Below, piece after piece: positions 46,500 through 57,695 of a DNA stretch of 64,000 nucleotides. The notes under the pieces were generated by a model. The model ran no database searches and had not been told where the DNA came from. It was given only the letters and a program-made list of their open reading frames with translations. This stretch comes from Phycomyces nitens (lineage: Eukaryota > Mucoromycota > Mucoromycetes > Mucorales > Phycomycetaceae). The position numbers were made by a program, and so were the translations under genes. Each line of letters begins with the position of its first letter. The stretch's first letter is position 1. Location of the stretch: the NCBI GenBank assembly GCA_022702545.1, contig JAHRBC010000003.1:7440001-7504000 (forward strand). The letters run 5' to 3'.

Positions 46500-48541
46500 A
46501 TGGGCCAGCATGGTAGTAAGCAGCATGCACCCCTCACTCTGGGGTATCTCGATCGCACCACAACCGCCATCACCAACCCTCATCCCGTCGAACAGCCCAC
46601 TCCTGACTTTGTTCTCGACAACCCGCACCTCTACAAGCTAGAACTGACCTGCTGCTGCGATTCAGCCGAAAGAGAAAAGATCACCAATGGATCCCAAGCC
46701 GGCTTGGCAGACGTAGCCTCCCAAGAGTGTACTCTTTGTCACAAAAATAAGCGGCTTTCCCTGGTACGAAAGGATCTGGCAAAGGACCTAGAGTATATTG
46801 ACGAAACCTATTATCCACCCGAAGAGAGATCTTCCACCCCAGATCCCATCAAACTCGACACCGAAGATCACCAAGATAACGATGCAGACCCTTTGGATAG
46901 TGCTGGGAGCGAGGGGTTGACCAAGCTAACGATCGGTGAAGCCACCCCTGACAATAAGACCGCCCTATCCAAACCTTCTCTTTCGGTCGATTTGTCTGGG
47001 CGGGCACTTGTTCGACTTAGTCCCACAGTGGGTTATCTCCAGAATCTCACTAAGCTCAATATGTAAGTAGCAGGCGTCAAAGATATCTTTACTTATCATC
47101 CCATAGATCTCATAACAGAATCACCAGCCTACCCCGCACCATTGGACACCTAAAGAACCTCAGGACCCTCAATGCTTCCCACAACCTGCTCGAGTGTCTG
47201 CCAGACACAATTGCATTTGTAGCCATGCTAAAGGCAATCAACATCTCGTCCAACAAAATCACCAGTCTGCCCAGCTCACTTGGCTCTCTCCAGAAGCTGG
47301 TCATCATTGTTGCAAATGATAACAGACTGACCACTCTGCCCCAAGAGCTTGTCCGTCTGCGCAAACTTCTCTCACTCAACGTATCCAACAACCCAATCAC
47401 AGCAATACCAGCCGAGATTTCTACCCTTAAATCACTGCGCAAACTCGTGGCAGATGGCTGTGAATTCGAGCAAGAATTTGCCACCAACCTCCTTCACGAC
47501 CCTCCTTCGCTGTTTGAATACTGTGCACGATCCATTGTAAGACAAGAGCTTCGTATCCCAAGCCAAGTACCAGATCATATCAAGGAATATCTCACTACGG
47601 CCAACGAATGCTCCTTTTGCAAAGGTCCTTACTTCAAGTCATTTGTTACTCGCAAAAGACTCATTGAACGCCAGGACCAAAAGTTCATTACGCTTGAGCA
47701 CAGGCTGTGTGCTGCCCATTGGTCTACCGAGGATGATCGTCTAATGGCCCTCTTTTCAGAACAGCCCCAGACCTCCATTGTGTCCACTGAAGGCCATGAA
47801 ACCCCCAATGATATCAATCCCAAGTCTTCTCATAGATCGCCCGAGAGGAGCAGCACTTACCGCAAGCACGGTACAGGCAGCTCTTCTAACCTCTTTAATC
47901 GTTCAATGTCATCAATGTCCCATCCCTTTAGCCGCAAGAACTCGGCCTCTAGTGATTCTCTCAGTATACCCTCTGCAGGATCTGATTCCCCCATTCCGCC
48001 CTTTACGGCCACAATGCACGGCGTCAGAGCTCAGCCCAGCCTGCCTGCTTTGCCCACCACACGCCAGCACCATGAGCCATCAGAATCACCATCCCAAAAC
48101 CGCATTACCCGTACTACGTCTAGCATTTCCCTCGCCAGACGGTTTGCAGCCATGATATCCTCTCCACCTCTTCCTCAATCCCCAGACACCTTTCCCGAGC
48201 CATTTACCATTGAACAATCACAATCACAATCACAATCACAAGCATCTCATACCGACAATAGCGACCAGTTTGACCCTAGTAGCTGTGGATTAGAAACCTC
48301 TCGTATTACAAACGACCCAACCACCATTCTCAACCGTAATTCATATGGCTCTGTTACCAGGGCCCGTATGAGTGGAGTTCGGCCAGTGCCAACCACACTT
48401 CCTGTCGAGGATACTCCAAGTGACACACCTCTTCCTGACCAGGACGCCCTCTACTCACCAAAGTCTCCAGCCCAGCGTGCATTGATATCTGGGCTGCCTC
48501 ATATAGGAACTCATATACGAAATAGAAGTGATACCCTCTAA
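46500..48541 (+). CDS. Leucine-rich-repeat protein with possible N-myristoylation, 665 aa, 2 exons
   Basis: Exons 46500-47062 and 47107-48541 (GT-AG); the junction restores KLNISHN. It begins MGQHGSKQ, with Gly2 and Ser6 as in N-myristoylation sites, hinting at membrane attachment. Residues ~75-100 hold a CxxC cluster (ECTLCHKNKRLS). About six typical LRRs follow at ~165-310 (LTKLNISHNRITSLP, LKAINISSNKITSLP, LLSLNVSNNPITAIP). After the repeats comes a Cys/His-containing module (NECSFCKGPYFKSF ... HRLCAAHW, ~355-405). The last ~260 residues are Ser/Pro-rich and probably disordered, with a QSQSQSQ repeat. Similar LRR proteins of unknown function are widespread in fungi; no gene symbol is assigned. 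Confidence 0.82.
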
Positions 48542-49792
48542 GGAATGAGTTTGATAAAACTATTTATACATATACATACATATATACATATATATATATA
48601 ATTCCTACCATATTTATCTGTGATAAAGAAAAGAAAAGAAAACTAAATAACCCGGCAAAACATTCTCTCTCTCTCTCTTTATTATTATTTTGCTGATGAT
48701 GATGTTTAATATTAATAATAATATTAATAATAATATTAATAAAAAGACTTTATATTGATATTCTTATTGCTCAACCAGTTCATTTACACCCAATTCTTGT
48801 CAGGCTAATTTGTAGACCCTGTAACAAATCGATTGAATGGTTTAAATGCAAATCTTGATACTCTACACATCTACCCAGAGGCCATTAATATAACATGTAT
48901 GTCTTGTGGTATCTAGGCAATAGGTCAAATTAAATATCAATCATAAAGGTAATTTTGGCAGTAGAGACAATACCCTCTCTGGAACTGTTGCTCATGGCTG
49001 CACAACAAATTAGCGCAAGTTTGTCATTTTTACAGGTCTCCAAATAGATGTTTTGGGATCCTTTTAATTGTTTTCTAGAATGTGTATACTCTTATAATTG
49101 GAATTTGGTTAATTGATAGCTCATATTACTTGAGTTATTTATTGTGCTCCCCCTTTTTTAGAAACATTTACGAACAATAGTTGGACTCTTTATATATATA
49201 TATATATATAGAATCTGTATCCAAATATACCATTGTAAATCATTGCTTATTAATAAATCTACTAAAGGTCTTGTTTAGGCTGCAATACGGACAAAAGGTG
49301 CACAATAGACTAGCTTACAAATATCCAATCTACACTACTCGATAGAAATGATCTCTACTGATGGGGTAATACGAGACGATCAGCTTGGAATTCAAAAATA
49401 CATAAATAAAATAAATAAATAAAAATTGAGCCAAATTATCGGGTTATCAATAGCCTATAATTCTCCCTCTATTTTATATCCCCCCCTTTGCCGAGTGCTT
49501 TAAACATTCACACATTTTTGGCTCTCATTTTGATACAAGGCACTTGCAGTCGATCCCATGCACGTGATCTCGCACAAGCGGCCTTGGTCGACCACCTTAT
49601 TCTCTGACCTTGTCTTGTTCTTCTGGGATTCCGTCTTGTCCCTTCACTTTTCCATCCCCACATTTTGTCATCAATCTGGCTCTTTTTTTGTCAGGCAGCC
49701 TTATCTCAGGTCTAATGAACCTATCGAATCTTGTGCATCGTACAATTGGCAACGACAATCAAGTGCCCTGTCTCTTCAACTCGCCTGCAAAC
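48542..49792. other. Intergenic region with simple repeats
   Basis: Holds TA-rich runs, an (ATTAATAAT)-type repeat at ~48708-48742 and (TA)n at ~49193-49211. ORFs at 49558-49824 and 49610-50026 overlap the next gene's first exon and are not supported upstream of 49793. Confidence 0.5.
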
Positions 49793-51637
49793 ATGGACGA
49801 ACACCGACAGAATTCAATCATTGATACACATCGACTGGGACATGCCACCATCCATGACAAAGTGAGCACATTATATATATATATATATTTATATATATAT
49901 AAGAGACTGTTTCTTTCTATTTACCTATATATATATTTTTCTACTTGTTGTTTTTGTTTTTCTATTGGCAATCCCAATCCCCTACATAGAATGCCAATAT
50001 CATGTCTGCAGTTGATATGCCACTAGATTCAGCCATACCCCATGGTCCATCCACGCCACATTCACCATCCGTCGATAGCCTCGATCAGCATTCATTTCCT
50101 TCTTCACCACCACCGCACAATCACCATTCACCACCCTCCAGCCCTGATCCACCTACATGTTTTGTCCATCCTTCCTTTAAACAAGAAACCGACATTGCGA
50201 ATCTCAAGATACGCCAACCAACATCACGTCCCATAATCACTGGCAAGACAGTGACGAGCGAGACACTGGAAGATGGATACATTCAATTTGTATTACGCCA
50301 TGACCCAGACTATATTGGAGACGGCATCGAAAGTCTAATGTACGTTAAACGCAAATTCTCTTCTGTGCCAAAGACAGGCCACCTTTCATACACAACCTGG
50401 GATGTATATATGCTGGTCCGAAAACTACATCACCAAGAGGTAAGCAAAGATATACTCTTGGTGCATTCCTTATAAATTATAGATTAAGAAAAAGTACAAA
50501 TCATAATCTGGCTTGAACGAAATGGAACTGATATAAATGTGTAACGTTGGGCTGCAGATCAAAAATTGGTCACAGTTGGTGGGAAAGCTTGGATTGGCAG
50601 ATATGGCTGGTCGGCCCCAGTTTGCCCAAAGAGTAAAACGATGGATGCACAAGTACAAGATTGACTGCTATTTTGACTATCTTCTCGGAAATCCTTTTGA
50701 CTTTGATGCAGTACACGAACGATATTCTGGATGTCTGATGCTGGGAAATTACCAGAAACGCAAGCCAGACATACGCCATCAAACCCATGGTACTTCTGGC
50801 GACGAGTCTTCTCCGGGGTACCAACATTTTCGAAAATCTAGTTCTCATGTGTCTAAAAAACGGCGACTTGCGCTCACTGAAGACGACCACAGCAGTCTTC
50901 TTACTGATGAAGAGCATCTAGAGACCAATTACAAGACCGAGATTTATGGATATAGTGAGAGCGATGATCCTGATATGGACAATGGCCGAGAAAACCATCG
51001 CAATGGCCCAGGTAGCCAAGACGATGAAGTAATCGGCAGTCAGGACTCACATACAGAAGAAGACTGGAGCGATGGAGAACGGCCGATTCCTACAACATTC
51101 TATAATGTATCTTCATACGACACCATAAGACAAGGCTATGACGACGAAGACGAAGAAGACGATGATGATGACGATGACGACGACGACGATAATGATAACA
51201 ATAATAATATTAAAGACGAAGCAGAAGATATCAATGAAGAAGAGGAGGAGGAGGAGGAGGATGAAGAAGAGGAAGACGAACTGATATCTTCCTCATCATC
51301 TCCTTCTCCAACTCTATCCTACCATAATATTCCTTATATTTCAGCGGCCGGTCCGTCTGAACCCTCCACTACCTTTTGTAACAACTGCGAGACAGTTAAC
51401 AAAAAGGTTGTTTCGATTGAAGATGCCATGTCAGAACTCAAAGGCCACATACTTTTGCTTGAGAATAAACTAGAACAACAAACCCAGGCAAATGAAATCA
51501 AATGGCAGAAAATGATGCAGCTTGTACGGGATCGTGAAAAAAGATGCGAACGGTACGAACGATGGCGTAAGAAACTGTTACAGGATCTACTGCGTGGGCC
51601 GACGGATCAAACGAAACCAAACGACTCTGTAGAATAG
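49793..51637 (+). CDS. ARS-binding protein 2 (Abp2)-like DNA-binding protein, 532 aa, 3 exons
   Basis: Exons 49793-49861, 49990-50439 and 50558-51637, all phase 0, 532 aa. Residues ~98-235 match the fungal ABP2 domain: TLEDGYIQFVLRHDPDYIGD, then FSSVPKTGHLSYTTWDVYML, IKNWSQLVGKLGL and RVKRWMHKYKIDCYFDYLLG. In fission yeast this protein binds AT-rich autonomously replicating sequences. The N-terminus is Ser/Pro/His-rich, residues ~367-415 are a run of Asp and Glu, and ~454-514 form a probable coiled coil (LKGHILLLENKLEQQTQ). The acidic run is encoded by imperfect GAC/GAT/GAA repeats likely to vary in length. Nuclear role inferred from the family. The start is the only in-frame ATG near the first donor site. 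Confidence 0.83.
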
Positions 51638-52496
51638 ATGGCGTATGTACAACTTATAATACCACATTATTATATATATATATATATATATATATATTCT
51701 TCTATACAATAGTTTTTTTTGTCAAAGATTTTAAGAAACAAGAGTTTATAATAGTATCTCACAGTCTTTGAAAGATGGTTTCCTTGAGTGGGTCCAAGAG
51801 ATCTTGGATTCATATTTTTTTTTAAAAAAAAAAGTCTTTTGAACAAACTATTTTTACAGAGTCCAAATAATAATAATAATATATATATAAGACACAAATG
51901 ACTAGATAACATACGTCTTAATATTCAGACACCATTTATATTATTCCAGCAACCATTTGAAATTATACCGTAAACAATCTTCGCGTGTTTTTAATCTGTT
52001 TGTCAGGAAAAAATGTGGGCAAAGCACAAAATCTCCAAAGTTTATTTTGGCCAAGAAAATACACCTTTAATTAAAGCATATTCAATTTCCCCCCTATTTT
52101 CCATGATTTATAATTGATAGTAAAATAGTCCAATAACCAATACCTCCAACCCTCTCTATATTTTCAGCTAATCAACCCAAAAATATAAAATAAAAATCGT
52201 TTATATAGCGAGAAGGAAAAATAAATGGCATTTACTTGTTGTAGCAATGGTTAATTGTAGTCATTTTGAACGAAATAATTGGGTCAAGAAACTAGAGTAA
52301 AGTCGCAGCAACATTACGCTCTACAGTATTTTTTTATTTCCTTTCAAGATATTAGCAGCTCCAAATATCTTGGTATGCTTTCTAGAATAAGCACACTGTC
52401 CATGTAAATGCACAATACAAATATCAATAGCTAATCAGATTCACACTCTCTTTTTATTAATACATACAGTTGAACTGGACCAAGATTTCTTCTCAT
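51638..52496. other. Intergenic region, AT-rich
   Basis: Contains a (TA)n run at ~51670-51697 and the 3' flanks of two convergent genes. Nothing else recognised. Confidence 0.5.
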
Positions 52497-54326
52497 TTAC
52501 AAATAATAAGCATTTACATTGTATTTAGTTACATAGCCAAGGTTTATCTGTGTATAGCCAGAATAATGGCTCTTTTCCCAAATTTTATACGCCTTTCCTC
52601 TTTTCAAGTCCTGTTGTTCTTCCATAGTAGTTTTATTGTTTTCCTCATAGTATGAGAAGAATTTTGTCGTATGGGAGTCTTGTATTTTTGAAACTCTAGT
52701 CATTTGGTGTTGCTCACTTTTGTAAAAAAAGTCGTAATGAGTCTTGACAGATGTACCGCCAGAAACAGTTGAAAGAACTTTAGGATCATACTCTTGCTTT
52801 GGAGGAATATCGTCAACTGGTCGAGTAATAAGAGTTAAGTTCAAATTTTCTGGACACCTCTTGACGTTTTTTATAATAAAGCTTGTTTTATCTATATATA
52901 ATGTCTCTAGGCGGTTATAAGTCATGTCGATAAACTGGCATCCAGGTGTCGTAAAGCTGCCATAAACTGATACTTTACTCAAACTCAACGTATCCAAATT
53001 TCTGCAATGGAATGACAGAAACTGGAGGACATCTGATGTAATTGTCGAGTTGGTTAAACCGAATGATCGGAGTTTAAATCTCTCTGAATTGTAGAGTTCA
53101 TCTTTAACCTTGATGTCAGCATACGCGAGTTCTAGATATCTCAAGCGAGGTGCTGCACGGAAGAGGGTATCGATATCAGCAAACACTGAAATGCTGATAC
53201 CCAGTTTGACCAAATTGCATAGGTTGTTCTCCATCCCCATCAAGTGCAATGGGGTTGTGTGTGGATTGGGATATTTGAGCTGAAATGATTTAATGGTCTT
53301 TGATAGTTTTGCAAGGCAGGTTTCCGCGATGTTTTTGGGAACGTCACAGAGATTGTCAGGAGAATAAGCAACATATGGTACTGAAATTACAATCGATATA
53401 TGCTTTAAGGGCGTGTCGTGAAAGTTGATCTTATCCGCCAAAAAGAACTCTCGTTCCTCAATGACATGGAAGTATTTAATTTTTAAATTTTCGAGGTGCT
53501 GAAATGATACAGGCACTTGTCGGAATAATGTCATTGTATTATTCCTTTGCTCTTCGATACCAGGAAACATATATTCTATGGAGAGGTCTATTGTGCGTAG
53601 ATTGGGATATTTTCGAGCAAAATAGCATAACCAACGATGGTCTGTCTTATTGGATGACATGTCCAAGATCTTCATCGTTGTGGCTGGAGATACGTTTGGT
53701 ATACGTTTAAGGTCGGTATCAGAAAGAGTCAATAAACTTGTGCTGAGGTTCATGTATTCAAGGTGTTTTAGACGCAAGTGGATGGTCTCAAAATCGTTTA
53801 CTGAGAATGCTATGTTACTATTGTAGTGTATTCGACCACGAATCGTTAGGCGTCTTAAGAGGGGAAAGCACACGCTTGCTTCAACAAATGCATTTCCCAT
53901 TGCAGGTAGACCTGAAGTCGCGATATTCATGTGAAGCTCAGTCAATAATCCCCAGAAGTTACAATCGGTCGTGCTTCTAAATGCATTTGATTGCAAGAGA
54001 GATATTGGAAAATAAAGATATTTTATATTTGGAAAGGTCTTTTGCAATGCGTAGATTTTCTCGGCAGTTATATCCCCATAGTAGTATTTTATTTTCAGAT
54101 ATCGTACAAGGTGTCCGATTTCATGGTATTTGTGTCGGCTATGCTGGGATGAAGTCATAATGTCTTGAAAGGCTTCATGAGAACGTATAGTTATATCAGA
54201 GTATATGATATACTGGAAAGCTCTCTTCCATGACCTGCACACCAAAGAACAAGAGATCTTGTCTCTAATGGAAAGATAATCCGCGATTTGTTCCAATATT
54301 TCTTGCGGAAGGTCTGATGAAAGCAT
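52497..54326 (-). CDS. F-box/LRR-like protein, 609 aa
   Basis: Intronless, starting MLSSDLPQEILEQIADYLSI. F-box ~2-42 (CSLVCRSWKRAFQYIIYSDI). Middle: HRWLCYFARKYPNLRTIDL, NTMTLFRQVPVSFQHLENL and TTPGCQFIDMTYNRLETLYI. C-terminus: LTLITRPVDDIPPKQEYDP, an individual tail (KTHYDFFYKSEQHQMTRVSK), FFSYYEENNK and HYSGYTQINLGYVTKYN. Here the otherwise constant FGYTKI reads SGYTQI. It is divergently paired with the 54937 gene. Presumed SCF adaptor with unknown target. Confidence 0.88.
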   Translation of the reverse strand: MLSSDLPQEILEQIADYLSIRDKISCSLVCRSWKRAFQYIIYSDITIRSHEAFQDIMTSSQHSRHKYHEIGHLVRYLKIKYYYGDITAEKIYALQKTFPNIKYLYFPISLLQSNAFRSTTDCNFWGLLTELHMNIATSGLPAMGNAFVEASVCFPLLRRLTIRGRIHYNSNIAFSVNDFETIHLRLKHLEYMNLSTSLLTLSDTDLKRIPNVSPATTMKILDMSSNKTDHRWLCYFARKYPNLRTIDLSIEYMFPGIEEQRNNTMTLFRQVPVSFQHLENLKIKYFHVIEEREFFLADKINFHDTPLKHISIVISVPYVAYSPDNLCDVPKNIAETCLAKLSKTIKSFQLKYPNPHTTPLHLMGMENNLCNLVKLGISISVFADIDTLFRAAPRLRYLELAYADIKVKDELYNSERFKLRSFGLTNSTITSDVLQFLSFHCRNLDTLSLSKVSVYGSFTTPGCQFIDMTYNRLETLYIDKTSFIIKNVKRCPENLNLTLITRPVDDIPPKQEYDPKVLSTVSGGTSVKTHYDFFYKSEQHQMTRVSKIQDSHTTKFFSYYEENNKTTMEEQQDLKRGKAYKIWEKSHYSGYTQINLGYVTKYNVNAYYL

Positions 54327-54424
54327 GAGACAATGGTATTTTGAAAATAAGGATACTAGAAAGAGAGGAAGTGATGTATTTTAAGCGTTTCAAAGGTTTT
54401 GCCTTCAATGCTAATAAAGCAAAA

Positions 54425-54445
54425 GAGGCGCAGTGTATTGTAGGA
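54425..54445 (-). promoter_or_regulatory. Conserved F-box family upstream motif
   Basis: On the minus strand CCTACAATACACTGCGCCTC, 99-119 bp upstream of the ATG at 54326. Confidence 0.6.
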
Positions 54446-54828
54446 CAGAAAGGTATAATCCACAGCCAATAGAATCTAAAAATGAATAAGGATTACAAGG
54501 TCAATCCTCTAATGTCTATGGCAGTCAAAAAGGGACATTCCATTCAATCAGTTAAAGAGTATCTAACATGGAGTATAATCTCCAATACATTTGATACCTT
54601 TTACTACAAGCCTACTTTTCAAGACTCTTCAAGCACACCCATTACACATTCATTTTTAAAAACAGAAACACCATCATATTAGAAGGTAAAGTAGAGTCAA
54701 CTTATATTGATTTAGAAACGACAATAGATTCTATATTTGCAATATATCCAAGTCTCAAGAAGCATCAAGTATTTTCCTGTAATCCTCATTCATCTTTAGT
54801 GTCCGTTTATTGTGTATTGTACCTCTGT
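54446..54828. other. Central part of the divergent F-box promoter region
   Basis: Between the two opposed copies of the family motif. The ORF at 54482-54682 (66 codons) has no recognisable domain and is probably chance. Confidence 0.4.
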
Positions 54829-54847
54829 CATACAATACACTGCGCCT
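54829..54847 (+). promoter_or_regulatory. Conserved F-box family upstream motif
   Basis: CATACAATACACTGCGCCT, ~90-108 bp upstream of the ATG at 54937; oriented opposite to the copy at 54425. Confidence 0.6.
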
Positions 54848-54936
54848 CTTTTACTTTATTAACATTAAAAATAAAACCATTAAAACCATTGACTCCTCTC
54901 TTTCCAGTATCCTTACTTTTGAAATACTATCTTCTT

Positions 54937-56775
54937 ATGCTTTTATCAGATTTTCCGCAAGAAATATTGGAACAAATTGCGGATCCTCTTTCCTTTGAAG
55001 ACAAGGTCTCTTGTTCTTTGGTGTGCAAATCATGGAAAAGAGCTTTCCAGGATTTCCTTTACTCTTATATAACGATAAAATCCCGAAAAACCTTTGATGG
55101 CCTTATAAATCCGTCCCAGGAAAATCAACATGACTTTCAAAAAAATGGGCATCTTTTACGATATCTGCATATATCTTGCACTAAAGCTCTATCGTGTTAC
55201 GATTTTTGCGCACTACACCAACAATTTCCAAAGTTAAGACGTCTTTATCTCAAAAGCGAATTTGGCTCGATGAGATACTTTGAAACAAATGTGGAATCGA
55301 ATACCTGGATATCCTTGACAGAACTTCGCTTTACTTATTGGCACACAACGGGATATGGCAAACTTGAGGGCTTTACTGATATTTTCAAATCCTTTCCCTC
55401 CCTGAAACGACTTGAGATCGATAATACAGCCGAGAAATTGAATGATTCGGATCTCACATTAAACGATCTAGAGAAAATTCACTCGCACCTAAAGCATCTT
55501 GAATATTTGAAGCTCGATATAAATATTTTCGTACTCTCTAATGCCGACCTTGAACTTATACCAAAGGTATCTCCAGCCACCGCGATGAGAGACTTGAGAA
55601 TACTTGTAAGGAAGACGGACTATCGATGGCTATTTTACTTTTCTTGCAAATATCCAAATCTACAAGCACTCGAGTTTTGGACAGAAAGCAGGCTATACTA
55701 TACCGAACAACAAAAAACCAATACAGTAGCGTTATTCCAGCAAGCGCCTATTTCATTTCAACACCTGACAAAATTGAATCTTCAATACTTCAATCATCCT
55801 GATGAAGACTATCGATATTTATGGAATGTGCTCAGACTTGAACTTATACCCTTGAAGCATATATCGATTTGTGCTGAAGTACCGTACCGTACTTCTTCTT
55901 TCGATACTCTCTATGGGATTCCTCAATTCATCACGGAATTCTGTCTGACAAGGTGTCCAGAGACCATTGAATCTTTTCATCTGCAATGTGAAAATACGTA
56001 TACAACACCAATAGACTTGATGAAGATAAAAGACAGCTTTTACAATCTGGTCAAACTGGATATCGATACCTTTGCGTCTGTTCAACTAGATACATTTCTC
56101 GAAGCAGCACCTCGCTTGAAATCACTTGCACTCAAACATGCCAATATCAAAGTTAAAGATGAACTCTACAGTTCAAAGAGATCTGGGCTCCAGTTATTCA
56201 AGATGGAAAAATCAACGATTACATCAAATGTCCTCCGATTCCTATCTTTCCACTGCAGACGCTTGAATATCTTGAGTTTGGTTGACACATCAGTTCACGG
56301 CAATTTTACAACACCTGGGTGCCAGTTTATCGACATGACCTACAGTCGCTTACAGTCATTATATATACATGGCACAGAATTTATCATCAAAGACAACAAG
56401 GAATGTCCAGACAATCTAAACATAACTCTTATTACTCGACCAGTTGACGATCTTCCTCCAAAGCAAGATTATGATCCTAATATCTTGCCAGTAATTATTG
56501 GAGCACCTATTAAAGCTTACTATGACTGGTTCCATAAAACTGGCAAATTCATGTATCCTATTTCAAAATCACAAGGCTCCCGTATCGAGAGATTCGTTTT
56601 AAACTATGAAGAAAACAAAAGAATCACAGCAAAGAGAGCTCTTTGTACAAAAAGAAGAAAGCCGTCCGATCATTGGAAGAACAGATGTGCCTTTGGATAT
56701 ACAAAGATAAAGCTTGGCTATGTAGCTATTTACAAAACAGAATATTATGATACACCAAAAGAAAACTTGGTGTAG
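54937..56775 (+). CDS. F-box/LRR-like protein, 612 aa
   Basis: Intronless. The frame is open back to 54799, but MLLSDFPQEILEQIADPLSF at 54937 aligns with the paralogues and keeps the promoter motif at its usual distance. F-box ~2-42 (CSLVCKSWKRAFQDFLYS). A diverged first half (TWISLTELRFTYWHTTGYGK) is followed by a conserved YRWLFYFSCKYPNLQALEF and FLSFHCRRLNILSL. The C-terminus shares PIKAYYDWFHKT and GSRIERFVLNYEENKR with the 33055 gene and ends FGYTKIKLGYVAIYKTEYY plus a short extra tail. Presumed SCF adaptor. Confidence 0.88.
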   Translation: MLLSDFPQEILEQIADPLSFEDKVSCSLVCKSWKRAFQDFLYSYITIKSRKTFDGLINPSQENQHDFQKNGHLLRYLHISCTKALSCYDFCALHQQFPKLRRLYLKSEFGSMRYFETNVESNTWISLTELRFTYWHTTGYGKLEGFTDIFKSFPSLKRLEIDNTAEKLNDSDLTLNDLEKIHSHLKHLEYLKLDINIFVLSNADLELIPKVSPATAMRDLRILVRKTDYRWLFYFSCKYPNLQALEFWTESRLYYTEQQKTNTVALFQQAPISFQHLTKLNLQYFNHPDEDYRYLWNVLRLELIPLKHISICAEVPYRTSSFDTLYGIPQFITEFCLTRCPETIESFHLQCENTYTTPIDLMKIKDSFYNLVKLDIDTFASVQLDTFLEAAPRLKSLALKHANIKVKDELYSSKRSGLQLFKMEKSTITSNVLRFLSFHCRRLNILSLVDTSVHGNFTTPGCQFIDMTYSRLQSLYIHGTEFIIKDNKECPDNLNITLITRPVDDLPPKQDYDPNILPVIIGAPIKAYYDWFHKTGKFMYPISKSQGSRIERFVLNYEENKRITAKRALCTKRRKPSDHWKNRCAFGYTKIKLGYVAIYKTEYYDTPKENLV

Positions 56776-57019
56776 TTTAACTACATGTGTTAATAAAGAA
56801 TAGTATGTGTGAATCTGATTAGCTATTGATATTCGCATGGTTCATTTACGTAGACAATGTGCTGTTTCCTAGAAATGATATTATAAAATATCTGTTTTGT
56901 CTGCTAGATATTAGATATAACTCCAATTAGCCTAATCATAATCATTATAAAATACAATCTTACAATCATCTACATGGTTAATTTTTATATTGTTATAACA
57001 AAGTTGTTATTCAGACTAA

Positions 57020-57250
57020 TGTATGGCTTTCTTCTTTTTGTATCAATAACCGGCAGCACATTGTGATCATGATCTTTTATTGGAGAAATATTGTCAACTG
57101 GCCGAGCAATAAAAAGTTTAATCAAGTTATCCGGACATCATGTATTGTCTTTTACAAATACTGTTTCCAAGCAAATATACATCATTATGTGTATAAACTG
57201 GTACAAATACCCAAGTTGCCAGATACTGTAAAGACTTTTGAATAATACAT
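57020..57250 (-). pseudogene. F-box gene relic, C-terminal part
   Basis: The minus strand reads fragments of the family C-terminus: VFTVSGNLGICTS (compare SVYGNFTTPGCQF) near 57235, then CPDNLI and IARPVDNISP near 57100, then HNVLPV near 57055. Frameshifts and stops interrupt it and no N-terminal part is adjacent. Confidence 0.65.
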
Positions 57251-57695
57251 TACTCAGAAATCATACAAACATCAATAGACCCTAGTTCCATATACTTTGG
57301 CTCAAACTGCTGATAGCTATACACCCATGATATCTCGGTCTTTTTTTAATCTTTTGGAGTATATACAACCAAGTTACATTTCTTTAAATATTGATAGCTT
57401 TAAAATGATTTTCGAGTATTGAATTTCAAGACTGTAAACACAGCTTGCTTGTTAGTATCTTTATTCAATATATTCAGATATCCAACACCTTGGTCATGTT
57501 TCAATACAGGATCTTGTATATATATCATCAAGAGATAACAATAGTTATTGCTTTTTATACTCGCTTGGTTGCCTGTAAACTATGTAAACCAACAGCATAT
57601 GATAGGCGGTATTCCCGGACTTTAAAAGAGCGCCAGATAATGCTTGTTATTCCAGGTAAAGAAACCTTTTAGGATTCACTGGATCATGCTGCATC
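57251..57695. other. Intergenic region upstream of the gamma-tubulin complex gene
   Basis: AT-rich DNA next to the F-box relic. The ORF 57445-57672 has no recognisable domain. Confidence 0.45.

Noticed and set aside
54799..54936. 46-residue N-terminal extension of the 54937 F-box gene
   Set aside because: Same reasoning: it overlaps the conserved upstream motif and is not shared with paralogues.
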